Source: JBBSJV01 sp038256935 (lineage in GTDB: Bacteria > Patescibacteriota > JACMRA01). From it: a stretch of 8,318 nucleotides of DNA. The stretch covers positions 1 through 8,318 of the forward strand of contig JBBSJV010000066.1 of assembly GCA_038256935.1 (NCBI GenBank), written 5' to 3'. A model generated the notes under the pieces. It did not search any database and had not been told where the DNA came from. It saw nothing but the letters and a program-made list of their open reading frames with translations. The position numbers were made by a program, and so were the translations under genes. Positions 1-6,212 of the stretch are shown here, in pieces; the stretch's first letter is position 1, and every line of letters begins with the position of its first letter.

Positions 1-1482
1 AATTATAAACCTAATAAGTCATTAATAATTGAAAGTACTCCTGAGTTCTTGGAAGATGGGGAGGACAAACTTCTGATTGGTACATCTCATATCGCAACAG
101 GGGAAGAAAGGAGGATATATTTTCCAAAAGAAAATCTAAGGAGGCATTTATACGTTCTGGGTTCTACGGGTTCAGGTAAAAGTACTGTCCTTATTCGCAC
201 TGCTCTTTCAGCTTGTGAAGATAGAGACAAGTCACTTATCTTCTTTGACCCTCACGAGGTTGATCTACAAATGATTGCAGCAAGATTGCCTGATTTAACG
301 GATGTAATCTATTTTAAGATTGGAGGGTTAACCAAGGCCAACCAAGGAAGCACGGAAAGAAAAATTACCTTTAATCCATTATTTAGCTTTCGAACTACAG
401 ACATTCAGAAGGATACTTTGACTGAGGATATTTTGACTATTCTTGAACAGGAAGCAAAAGATGGTGATTTGGGTACTTCGATTAAAAAACTCTTAAAACT
501 TCTTATCTCAACAGGTGTGCATTTTGCAGATGCCTATTACAAATACTTAGTCGAGGTAATCAAAATCGATTCTGACAAAGCAGAGCAAATAGTAAAAGAG
601 CGTCAAATCACCCTACCCGACTTACCTTATATCCTCCGAGATTCCTACAAATACCGTGGCGTAATTGAGCAAGTATTTCTCCATTATGGTGATAAGAATA
701 TTGCTTTTAAATGGGAACATGAGATTAAAGATTATATGATCAATAAAGGGATATTAGACGGTGTTGATAATCGATTTTCAAACCTACTTACCGATACTAT
801 TTTGCCTGTCTTTGAAGGAAATGGCTTTAGAATAGCTGATTTTATACGTGAAAACAAGAAAGTACTTATTCCAATATCAGAAACTGGCTTTGGTAATATA
901 TCCAAAAAGATGATAACTAAGCTCTTATTGTCTCAGACATGGGCATACGTCCAGCAAAGCTATGACCCTGAAAATGAAAGCGAAAAGGTTCAGATTATAA
1001 TAGATGAGATGCAGGAAGCAGAAAGCCCCCTACTCCCTCGGATGCTATCAGAGGCTAGAAAATACGGAGCTAGTCTTATTTTAGCTCATCAATATCTAAA
1101 CCAAGTATCTCAAAAATTCTTAAACTCAGTACTTGGTAACGTCGGCTCAACCCTTATTTTCAATATGGGTAACCAGCAGGAAGTCAAAGAAATTGTCGGA
1201 TTATTCGGTGGTGAAATTCAATCAAGAGACATTTCAAACCTACCCCCATTCCATGGATTCCTAAGAACCATCCAAAATCAAGGAGCCAAAGGAAGGGCAT
1301 TATTAAGCTTTAAAACAATGGATTACAGAACAGAGTTTGCTGAGATTAACGATAAAAAGAGGCTTCAAAAGCTGAGTGATGAAACCCTCGAGAAATACGG
1401 CGAACCAGTCGATAAGCTTTTTGAGAAACGTAAAAAGAAGCTACAGGATGCCGAGGAGTACTTTTTGTTTGGATTGACCTAA
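1..1482 (+). CDS. P-loop ATPase, VirD4/TraG/HerA-like (5' end outside window)
   Basis: The frame is open to base 1. A TTG at 49 can be read as a start, but 16 further sense codons precede it with no stop, so the true start probably lies outside the window. Numbering from TTG-49 (477 residues): Walker A GSTGSGKST at about 38-46, an FFDPHE segment at 65-70, Walker B IIIDE at 316-320, and the AHQ segment near 346-348 after an 'ARKYG' helix. This order (P-loop, DPH segment, DE...ARKYG..LAHQ) is usual in DNA-pumping ATPases of conjugation coupling proteins and the HerA/FtsK superfamily. No transmembrane segment is visible in the part present. The tail is charged and rich in Lys and Glu. Its likely job is moving DNA during transfer or mobilisation, but no relaxase is seen here. 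It converges on the defence block with an 8-bp gap and no clear terminator. The ATPase class is secure; the transfer role is inferred. Confidence 0.85.
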   Translation, partial: NYKPNKSLIIESTPEFLEDGEDKLLIGTSHIATGEERRIYFPKENLRRHLYVLGSTGSGKSTVLIRTALSACEDRDKSLIFFDPHEVDLQMIAARLPDLTDVIYFKIGGLTKANQGSTERKITFNPLFSFRTTDIQKDTLTEDILTILEQEAKDGDLGTSIKKLLKLLISTGVHFADAYYKYLVEVIKIDSDKAEQIVKERQITLPDLPYILRDSYKYRGVIEQVFLHYGDKNIAFKWEHEIKDYMINKGILDGVDNRFSNLLTDTILPVFEGNGFRIADFIRENKKVLIPISETGFGNISKKMITKLLLSQTWAYVQQSYDPENESEKVQIIIDEMQEAESPLLPRMLSEARKYGASLILAHQYLNQVSQKFLNSVLGNVGSTLIFNMGNQQEVKEIVGLFGGEIQSRDISNLPPFHGFLRTIQNQGAKGRALLSFKTMDYRTEFAEINDKKRLQKLSDETLEKYGEPVDKLFEKRKKKLQDAEEYFLFGLT

Positions 1483-1490
1483 TTGGTACC

Positions 1491-2378
1491 CTATAGTCTA
1501 TACTCTCTCCAAATGGTCATTTCTAAAACCAACTTACCTGGCTTTATTTTATCTACTTCCATTGCTTTGAACTGACCATTAAATCCTATATTTTTAAAAT
1601 GATCTAATGGTATTTTGTCACCGTAGATCGTACAAGGATTGACTCGCAAGTTTAGTTTCTTTCTAGATTCATAAATTATGAAGTCTATAAGCACATTAGG
1701 CGTGTTTTCAACGAAAAAATCAACATGGCTAAAATCAAAATGCTGATTGAAATGCTCTCCATTAATTTTTTGCATTATACAATGTTTGTTTCTTGGTCTA
1801 TAGACGAGCGACTGCTCCTCCCAATCAAATTCATTTATTCTTTTATAGCATATCTCCCCATTGTAAAATTTATCATAATAATGCCCACAACTTGCCATTT
1901 TACCATATTTTTTCCCACAAATTGAACACTGATAATCTATTACTTTCATTCCTATGCTCGTAAAAATTAATCTACCCGTATAGTTTATTAATTGCATGTA
2001 GCCTGTAGTGATTTTCAGAAGCTTATCGATATTGAGAAACCCCCACTCATTTACACTAAACAATCTTAAAATGTCTTCGAATCCTTTCTCAGCGTCCACA
2101 AAATCATGCCATGCTTCCAGATAGTCATTTTGCTGTAAATGCTTGATCCCTAGAAGTAGATAGTATTTTGCCTTAAACGCTTTAACTATCATCCAAACCC
2201 AATCTTTATATCGCTCTTGAAGTTCATCCTCAGTGATACTAATGGCATTCTTGTCATTTTTAACAACTATAGTTATTTTTTTGAATTTCGATTTAAATAT
2301 CTTTAAAACTGGTTTATTTAAGTCTTTGATGCTTAGATGTTTTATATATGCTGCAACTTTGTCACTTTTTAATTTCAT
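1491..2378 (-). CDS. Hypothetical protein with Cys/His cluster (295 aa)
   Basis: I do not recognise a family. The protein has a basic N-terminus, a helical middle part (about 55-145), a Cys/His cluster and a C-terminal part of alternating strands. The cluster reads C151-x2-C154-x9-C164-x-H166-x10-C177, with another Cys at 200. This resembles small zinc knuckles seen in some phage-encoded proteins (CSxCGK...CxH...Y-N-G-x-x-C), so a metal-binding role is plausible. No membrane segment or nuclease motif is evident. Its ATG lies inside the end of the 136-aa gene (17-bp overlap, shifted frame), so the two are almost certainly translationally coupled and work together. It is the last gene of the minus-strand block that starts with the CD-NTase and ends 8 bp from the converging ATPase gene. 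It could be an accessory or effector gene of the CBASS operon, or half of a separate two-gene defence or toxin-antitoxin unit. Confidence 0.75.
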   Translation of the reverse strand: MKLKSDKVAAYIKHLSIKDLNKPVLKIFKSKFKKITIVVKNDKNAISITEDELQERYKDWVWMIVKAFKAKYYLLLGIKHLQQNDYLEAWHDFVDAEKGFEDILRLFSVNEWGFLNIDKLLKITTGYMQLINYTGRLIFTSIGMKVIDYQCSICGKKYGKMASCGHYYDKFYNGEICYKRINEFDWEEQSLVYRPRNKHCIMQKINGEHFNQHFDFSHVDFFVENTPNVLIDFIIYESRKKLNLRVNPCTIYGDKIPLDHFKNIGFNGQFKAMEVDKIKPGKLVLEMTIWREYRL

Positions 2379-2772
2379 TCATTAATTTAGTTAAGCTTTC
2401 TTGACTTCCCTCAAAATCCTTGATGATAAATTCTCTTTTATCAGAAGTTTCAGAGTATTCAATAACAGAAAATCTTACTTCTCTTTTATTATCGTTGCCA
2501 AGTATTTTATGGATTGTATCAAGAAGGTTTATTATAAATTGCTGGTTTTCTGGGGCACTTAAAAATTGTGCAACAGTCGTGATTACGGTCACAGGGATAA
2601 CAATATTTCCTAGTATTATTTGATCGCTGAAAAGCTCTTTTGTTCCAGTATATTCTTCATCTTTGAAAACAACTTCAATATTTTGCTCACCTAGAAATGA
2701 ACCAAGTGTAATCTGATCCCCGGTAAAATAGTTTTTATTTGTTTCTGGCTCTATATAGATTTTATTTATCAT
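2362..2772 (-). CDS. Hypothetical small protein coupled to the Cys/His protein (136 aa)
   Basis: No family recognised. The N-terminal 45 residues look like beta strands. Residues about 50-72 are hydrophobic (rich in Ile, Val and Thr) and could be one membrane helix or a buried helix-strand core. Residues 75-92 form an amphipathic helix. The C-terminal 40 residues look like two strands followed by a helix (EVRFSVIEYSE ... REFIIKDF ... LTKLMNEIKK). The size and the helix-strand-strand-helix tail recall small adaptor components of bacterial conflict systems, but this is only an impression. The start is the ATG at 2772; no Shine-Dalgarno sequence precedes it. The gene lies 84 bp after the SLATT gene and overlaps the next gene by 17 bp. 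TGA is its stop codon. It is probably co-transcribed with the CBASS genes unless a promoter exists in the 84-bp gap, where I see no convincing -35/-10 pair. Confidence 0.72.
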   Translation of the reverse strand: MINKIYIEPETNKNYFTGDQITLGSFLGEQNIEVVFKDEEYTGTKELFSDQIILGNIVIPVTVITTVAQFLSAPENQQFIINLLDTIHKILGNDNKREVRFSVIEYSETSDKREFIIKDFEGSQESLTKLMNEIKK

Positions 2773-2856
2773 GATTACATGCTGATGAAGCGAGTGATTT
2801 TAGTCAAAAAATTTCAGCTACTTAATATTAGTATCATAATTTTACGATTTTATCTG

Positions 2857-3432
2857 TTATGGATTTTCTATGGAATGAAGCGATTTTAGTTCACTTGGTA
2901 AAAAAGAGTCTATTTCTGTATCTGACCAACTATATTGGCCTGAGTTTGGTAAACTTACTGTTCCGAGCCTTTTTTGTGTCTCAATGTAGGCTTTAGCGTT
3001 AGTTTCTGGTGCAGAATTGGCTACAAAAGAGTATTTCTCATTTAATCTTGATAATTCGCTATTGAAATCTCCTTTGGGGTTATTTTTCACATTACTAATT
3101 AGTATCAAGTAGCTATCTCTTAACTCTCTGAATAAGTTAGCAGATTCACGATGTCTATTGGTTTTTTCGTCAAAATTAAACTGTAGGGTGATGATAAAGA
3201 AAGTAAGTTGGAATACTGTTAAGATTACGCCCATCGTACTTATAAAATCATTATTTTTAAACCAAAACTGTAAACACAATAGGATTAAGGTCAAAACCAC
3301 TGATAATGCAATATTAAACCATTTGTAGCGGAAAGACCATTTTAGTGCATACTCTCTACCGACTTCTTGAATTTTATGATTAAACACTGATTGAGTAAAT
3401 TGTTGTCTTGCAACTGGTAGATTATGGTTCAT
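2857..3432 (-). CDS. SLATT-domain two-helix membrane effector (191 aa)
   Basis: This is a putative CBASS effector. An amphipathic, basic N-terminal helix (about 15-36) leads into two adjacent hydrophobic helices, TM1 about 38-58 and TM2 about 63-85, joined by a very short turn (KNNDF). After TM2 comes a long helix with a polar RHRES...LFRELRDSY pattern (about 92-115), then a less structured tail. This arrangement, together with a CD-NTase gene directly upstream, fits the SLATT family (SMODS and SLOG-associating 2TM effector domain). Such proteins are predicted to form pores or disrupt the inner membrane when a nucleotide signal is made, stopping phage spread by host death. The start ATG is 6 bp after the CD-NTase stop, so the two are tightly coupled. 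The purine-rich GGAAATAAA about 20 bases upstream is too far to be a good ribosome site. Assignment rests on topology and context, not on a profile search. Confidence 0.85.
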   Translation of the reverse strand: MNHNLPVARQQFTQSVFNHKIQEVGREYALKWSFRYKWFNIALSVVLTLILLCLQFWFKNNDFISTMGVILTVFQLTFFIITLQFNFDEKTNRHRESANLFRELRDSYLILISNVKNNPKGDFNSELSRLNEKYSFVANSAPETNAKAYIETQKRLGTVSLPNSGQYSWSDTEIDSFLPSELKSLHSIENP

Positions 3433-3438
3433 AATGTG

Positions 3439-4314
3439 TTAAAATTTATTTCCAAAGATTTCTCTCCACTTTTTATTAGCACTATATTCATATTTCGCCT
3501 CTTCATCTTCTATTGCTTCTAGGCACAAATTATACGCCTGCGTTGCTTTGTATTCAAACCCTCCTTTTCTGTAAACTTTTTGATTTGAGCCTGGTGCCAG
3601 CCAGTATGTTTGATCAGGTTTTTGATTCATTAAGTATTCAAAAAAATCTCTTACCATCCGATCATAAAACATATAAGATTCTTTGTTGTGCTCCCACTGA
3701 AGTATAAAGTTATGACACACTGTGTCTATAAGTAAACCACCCATTGGAACATCTCTTTCATATTTCCATGCTCTAGTCATCCTACAGAGCCTTTTAAGAT
3801 TTTTATTCGTAATATTATTTACTTCTTGAATAGCTTTACGCTCGGCTCTTGGATTTGTTGTTTTCCAAGATCCTCCATCATTAGTATCAGGATACCAAAA
3901 ACCTTTATCATCTTTTAATAATACTGCAGGCAAAATCTCGAAATTAATTCCATCATTGAAATTCAAGCCAACGACTTGTCCATCACCTTTAATATGGGTA
4001 GTATTATACGTTTTTTGTATTGAGTTTTTGACGCTTTGTAATAGTGCTGATTGCCCATTCCTAACATATGAATTATATTGGGAATATGTCTCGTAAGGTA
4101 TTTGAAACAGTACATCAACATCACTAACGTGTATGTCAGTATCTCGCCCATAAGATCCGACATAAAGTGAATTTTTAACTTTTGAATCTATGTTGTAAAA
4201 ATCTAAATTCAATTGCTGAGTTATCCGTTCATAACGATATTTAATACTATCTATCGTTGTCTGTGGAATATAGAGATTTCTGTTAAAATTTTCAAAATTA
4301 TCGTAAATTGACAT
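3439..4314 (-). CDS. CD-NTase (cGAS/DncV-like nucleotidyltransferase), CBASS
   Basis: This enzyme is expected to make a cyclic oligonucleotide signal when phage infection is sensed. Counted from the ATG at 4314 (291 residues), the nucleotidyltransferase signature GSYGRDT is at 53-59, the metal-binding SDVDV motif gives D65 and D67, and the third acidic residue is E126 in NFEILPA. All three catalytic acids are present. The C-terminal helical half carries the GGSWKTTNP...NLKRLCRM.RAWK...GGLLIDT pattern typical of the SMODS/CD-NTase family. The frame stays open to an ATG at 4422, which would add 36 residues. That extension is encoded by the hairpin and promoter DNA and has no family resemblance, so I chose 4314. 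The next gene, 6 bp away, is a SLATT effector, giving a two-gene core CBASS. No Cap2/Cap3 (E1/E2, JAB) or HORMA/TRIP13 genes are present, so it is type I-like. The product nucleotide cannot be predicted from sequence. Confidence 0.9.
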   Translation of the reverse strand: MSIYDNFENFNRNLYIPQTTIDSIKYRYERITQQLNLDFYNIDSKVKNSLYVGSYGRDTDIHVSDVDVLFQIPYETYSQYNSYVRNGQSALLQSVKNSIQKTYNTTHIKGDGQVVGLNFNDGINFEILPAVLLKDDKGFWYPDTNDGGSWKTTNPRAERKAIQEVNNITNKNLKRLCRMTRAWKYERDVPMGGLLIDTVCHNFILQWEHNKESYMFYDRMVRDFFEYLMNQKPDQTYWLAPGSNQKVYRKGGFEYKATQAYNLCLEAIEDEEAKYEYSANKKWREIFGNKF

Positions 4315-4330
4315 ATTAAATATAAGCAGT

Positions 4331-4360
4331 ATTCTAAACGCTGATGCGTCTATTTGTCGA
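4331..4360 (-). promoter_or_regulatory. Predicted promoter of the CBASS operon
   Basis: On the minus strand TCGACA (4360-4355) and TAGAAT (4336-4331) are separated by 18 bp; each matches the -35 or -10 consensus at 5 of 6 bases. The predicted start of transcription is about 7 bases further on, leaving a leader of roughly 10 bases before the ATG at 4314. The TAG stop codon of the 475-aa gene is the first three bases of the -10 box. This supports a start at 4314 rather than 4422 and suggests the defence genes can be expressed apart from the upstream gene. Confidence 0.5.
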
Positions 4361-5761
4361 GGGTGTTTTTTGAAGTGAACAAGCCAATTCGTGGGATACA
4401 AGCCCGTTCGGGTCGGATTCACCGATCCCCCACGAATTGGCTTGTGAAGTGGTTGCTAACGCTTGGTCTACTGTAGTAGTTTTTTGGTTGGATGATTGCT
4501 CAATTTGGTTATCAAGCCATGTATCTAATTTTATATTCAAACTTGGAATTTCCTGAACCACGGCAATCTTAATTGTCTTTTCGGTGGCTGTATCCAAGGT
4601 TTTTATTCCTAGTATTCTATCATGTTTTTGTTTCAGTAACGTACTCATTTTGTCTGCTGTCAGATCCCCTGCCCTCACTAAATCAACATAGATTTTAGCA
4701 TACTCTGCTTCCAGTGTTTTGATAGCTTCTTGTGTTAGTAGGTCAATCTTTTTATCATACAACTCTTTGTAATGTTTGTAATTTGATCTAGTTAGAGATC
4801 GATTTTGAATAGTCTCAATAGTTGGCTTAATGTCTTTGTTTGACTCGGCTTGCTCAACGATATTCAAAGCTTCATTTTCATATTTAACTCGATTACTGGC
4901 ATCTTGTAACCAGGTGTTAATTTTATTTTGCCTCTCTCGTTCTACTTGAGCCTTTCTCTCTTCTTGTAGTAGTCTATCTTTCTCAATTTTTAATTTCTCA
5001 ATAGCTTCATTTCGCCCCTTCCTAACTTCCATTGCTTTGATTCTCTCAACTTCTCGACAGTCTTTAACCAATTTTAGACTGTACTTAGATTTAAGCGAGG
5101 CTTTGAGAAAGGCTTTTGGATTGGTTACTTTCTTAGATAGTTTTAATAATCTGTGATAATCTAGTATTTGATCAATACTGTAATTAAGATACAGTTTATC
5201 AATCTCTGAATGTGAAAAATTTAGATTTAATAATTTACCAACTACTCTTTTTCCAAAATCTATATCATTTAAAAAAACAACTTCTTTTGTAGTTTTTCTA
5301 TGAAAATTCTTTACACTTAAGGGTGCCCCTTGTGATGAATTAGTACCTTTTACTTGCCTAGATTTAGGACTTTGTCGGGTGCCCCAATCTTTTTCAATAA
5401 AAACGGGGTTATAATTTATTACTAGCCCTAGATCAAAACCCTTTTGGTCTTTGACTTTAGAGGTTGTAATTAGCTTGCTTTTATTCCATTTTTGAAGCTG
5501 ATATCTAGCCGCTTTGAAGCTACACCCCCACAGATCGGTTAAAAGTCTGTATGTGGTGAAATACTGACCTCTCTGGAGATATATAATCTGACCTGTTTCA
5601 GTAAACTTTGAGCGTCTAAATAAAACCTTTGAAGATCTACAAATATTGTGAGATAGTTTGAGTTCTCTTTCAGCCTCAAGCTTGGTTCGTGGGTTAGAGC
5701 TTAGAACTCTTTTGGATAAATCCAAATCGATAAGAATTTTTTTTACTTGGTTTTTCTGCAT
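4334..5761 (-). CDS. Rep-like wHTH and coiled-coil DNA-binding protein (475 aa)
   Basis: I infer a plasmid replication or replication-linked DNA-binding protein. Residues about 64-100 (RGQYFTTYRLLTDLWG.SFKAARYQLQKW...LITT) read as a winged helix-turn-helix of the kind found in DnaD-like and plasmid Rep proteins. A short NPKAFLKASLKSKY segment at 214-227 is similar to the 'NPxaylrkalk' stretch that often follows such domains in replication proteins. Residues about 235-285 are a highly charged coiled coil; another helical part spans 325-385; the last 60 residues are low in structure. No HUH/relaxase or RCR motif is visible. The last 35 or so codons run through the palindromic element at 4371-4451 and the CBASS promoter, so the original C-terminus may have been altered by insertion. 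The start ATG at 5761 has no Shine-Dalgarno sequence and sits 29 bp after a terminator. DNA binding is likely; replication initiation is only inferred from context. Confidence 0.75.
   Translation of the reverse strand: MQKNQVKKILIDLDLSKRVLSSNPRTKLEAERELKLSHNICRSSKVLFRRSKFTETGQIIYLQRGQYFTTYRLLTDLWGCSFKAARYQLQKWNKSKLITTSKVKDQKGFDLGLVINYNPVFIEKDWGTRQSPKSRQVKGTNSSQGAPLSVKNFHRKTTKEVVFLNDIDFGKRVVGKLLNLNFSHSEIDKLYLNYSIDQILDYHRLLKLSKKVTNPKAFLKASLKSKYSLKLVKDCREVERIKAMEVRKGRNEAIEKLKIEKDRLLQEERKAQVERERQNKINTWLQDASNRVKYENEALNIVEQAESNKDIKPTIETIQNRSLTRSNYKHYKELYDKKIDLLTQEAIKTLEAEYAKIYVDLVRAGDLTADKMSTLLKQKHDRILGIKTLDTATEKTIKIAVVQEIPSLNIKLDTWLDNQIEQSSNQKTTTVDQALATTSQANSWGIGESDPNGLVSHELACSLQKTPSTNRRISV
4371..4451. 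repeat. 17-bp perfect inverted repeat flanked by 7-bp direct repeats
   Basis: The arms at 4379-4395 and 4429-4445 (ACAAGCCAATTCGTGGG and its complement) are perfect and separated by 33 bases. The inner part can fold further: CCC-GTTC-GGG and TCGG-ATTCA-CCGA. ACAAGCC occurs a second time at 4398-4404. The copies of TGAAGTG at 4371-4377 and 4445-4451 look like a target duplication. The segment is visibly richer in G and C than its surroundings. It lies inside the last codons of the 475-aa gene and just upstream of the CBASS promoter. No T-run follows on either strand, so it is not a standard terminator. It could be a miniature palindromic element, a recombination site or the scar of cargo insertion. 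Confidence 0.8.
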
Positions 5762-5790
5762 AATCGCTATAATTAAGTTACAGAACTACA

Positions 5791-5816
5791 AATAAAAAAA
5801 CTCCGCTTTCGCGGAG
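5791..5816 (-). terminator. Intrinsic terminator just upstream of the Rep-like gene
   Basis: On the minus strand CTCCGC-GAAA-GCGGAG forms a 6-bp GC-rich stem closed by a GNRA-type tetraloop, followed at once by seven T residues. It is a textbook Rho-independent terminator. It ends transcription coming from the right 33 bp before the ATG of the 475-aa gene, so that gene either depends on read-through or has its own weak promoter in the small gap. Confidence 0.85.
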
Positions 5817-5857
5817 CATCAAGGGCGCAATTCAACATCAGCACTTGATAGTAAGAC
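5794..5857 (-). ncRNA. Predicted 64-nt terminated leader RNA or small RNA
   Basis: The promoter at 5864-5892 and the terminator at 5791-5816 would define a transcript of about 64 nt. Besides the terminator hairpin, it can pair ATCAAG (complement of 5844-5849) with CTTGAT (complement of 5818-5823) in a stem just before the terminator. It contains no meaningful reading frame. It could be an attenuated leader that controls expression of the downstream Rep-like gene, or an independent small RNA. No obvious antiterminator complementary to the terminator stem is seen, which weakens a simple attenuation model. The ends are predictions from the promoter and terminator positions. Confidence 0.45.
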
Positions 5858-5863
5858 AAAAGA

Positions 5864-5892
5864 ACTATACACCTAAGGACAAGATTTGTCAA
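5864..5892 (-). promoter_or_regulatory. Near-consensus promoter before the Rep-like gene
   Basis: On the minus strand TTGACA (5892-5887) and TATAGT (5869-5864) are separated by exactly 17 bp: 6 of 6 and 5 of 6 matches to the housekeeping sigma consensus. This is the best promoter in the window. The -35 box is overlapped by the near-palindrome GACAAGATTTGTC (5878-5890), which could serve as an operator. Transcription would start near 5857 and meet the terminator after about 64 nt. Confidence 0.7.
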
Positions 5893-6022
5893 GTGATAAT
5901 TAATAATGATCTTACGATATTATCCGCAATTCCTTATCTTACCTCAAGTACGAAATACAGAATGTCTTACTACCCTGTTTACTACGTATTGTTGAATTAC
6001 GCACCTTCGATAAGATACTTTT

Positions 6023-6052
6023 TATATACAAGATAATACTACAAAATGTCAA
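6023..6052 (-). promoter_or_regulatory. Second predicted minus-strand promoter
   Basis: TTGACA (6052-6047) and TATATA (6028-6023) with an 18-bp spacer on the minus strand. The -35 region ACTTGACA is shared exactly with the downstream promoter at 5864-5892, as is a nearby ACAA, so the two may descend from a duplication. It would feed the same terminator, giving an RNA of about 220 nt, or read through into the Rep-like gene. Confidence 0.45.
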
Positions 6053-6106
6053 GTAAAAAACAAGAACATTATTTCCTATAAACCGCTGTTTAATCGTACT
6101 TAATGC

Positions 6107-6154
6107 ATTACGTAATCTAGTGTATAATCATTACGTAACTGATTACGTAATCAG
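6107..6154. promoter_or_regulatory. Three TTACGTAA palindromes (predicted partition or operator sites)
   Basis: The 8-bp palindrome TTACGTAA is present at 6108-6115, 6131-6138 and 6143-6150. The first lies within the 10-bp palindrome ATTACGTAAT (6107-6116), and the last within the 16-bp perfect palindrome CTGATTACGTAATCAG (6139-6154). Spacings of 23 and 12 bp put the sites near the same face of the helix. A fourth copy lies in front of parA (7337-7344). Such sites on both sides of a parA/RHH operon suggest binding by the RHH protein as a centromere and autorepression site. An iteron role in replication is the alternative. Confidence 0.6.
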
Positions 6155-6212
6155 TAAATAATCTATTGTATTAGTATTAAGTTATACTATGTTTTAAGGA
6201 CGTAGAGTCAAT

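Larger units (their letters stand above)
5762..6212. other. 451-bp control region without a protein gene
   Basis: This stretch separates the Rep-like gene from the partition operon. It holds a terminator (5791-5816), two minus-strand promoters sharing ACTTGACA (5864-5892 and 6023-6052), and three TTACGTAA palindromes (6107-6154). It also has a near-palindrome GACAAGATTTGTC at 5878-5890 that overlaps the first -35 box. A plus-strand TATAAT at 6123-6128 has only a weak -35 partner. Position and content fit a replication-control or origin region. The remaining AT-rich part (about 5893-6022) shows nothing I can name. Confidence 0.6.

Noticed and set aside
1725..1925. 66-codon plus-strand frame
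   Set aside because: Fully antisense to the 295-aa gene, which has the better coding pattern and is coupled to its neighbour.
2420..2623. 67-codon plus-strand frame with hydrophobic segments
   Set aside because: Antisense shadow of the 136-aa gene; the hydrophobicity comes from complementing AT-rich codons.
3513..4163. Short frames on both strands within the CD-NTase gene (3513-3707 plus, 3963-4163 minus)
   Set aside because: They lie wholly inside a gene with an intact catalytic signature and show no independent start signals.
4371..4451. tRNA or intrinsic terminator reading of the palindrome
   Set aside because: No cloverleaf with a proper anticodon or T-loop can be drawn, and neither strand has a T-run after the stem.
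4379..4460. Integron attC site
   Set aside because: The folded shape is reminiscent, but the RYYYAAC and GTTRRRY core sites are not found at the expected places, and no integron integrase is in the window.
5845..6036. 63-codon plus-strand frame in the control region
   Set aside because: It starts with TTG, has no ribosome site, lies opposite the strong minus-strand promoters, and its composition (Tyr- and Ile-rich) looks like translated AT-rich non-coding DNA.
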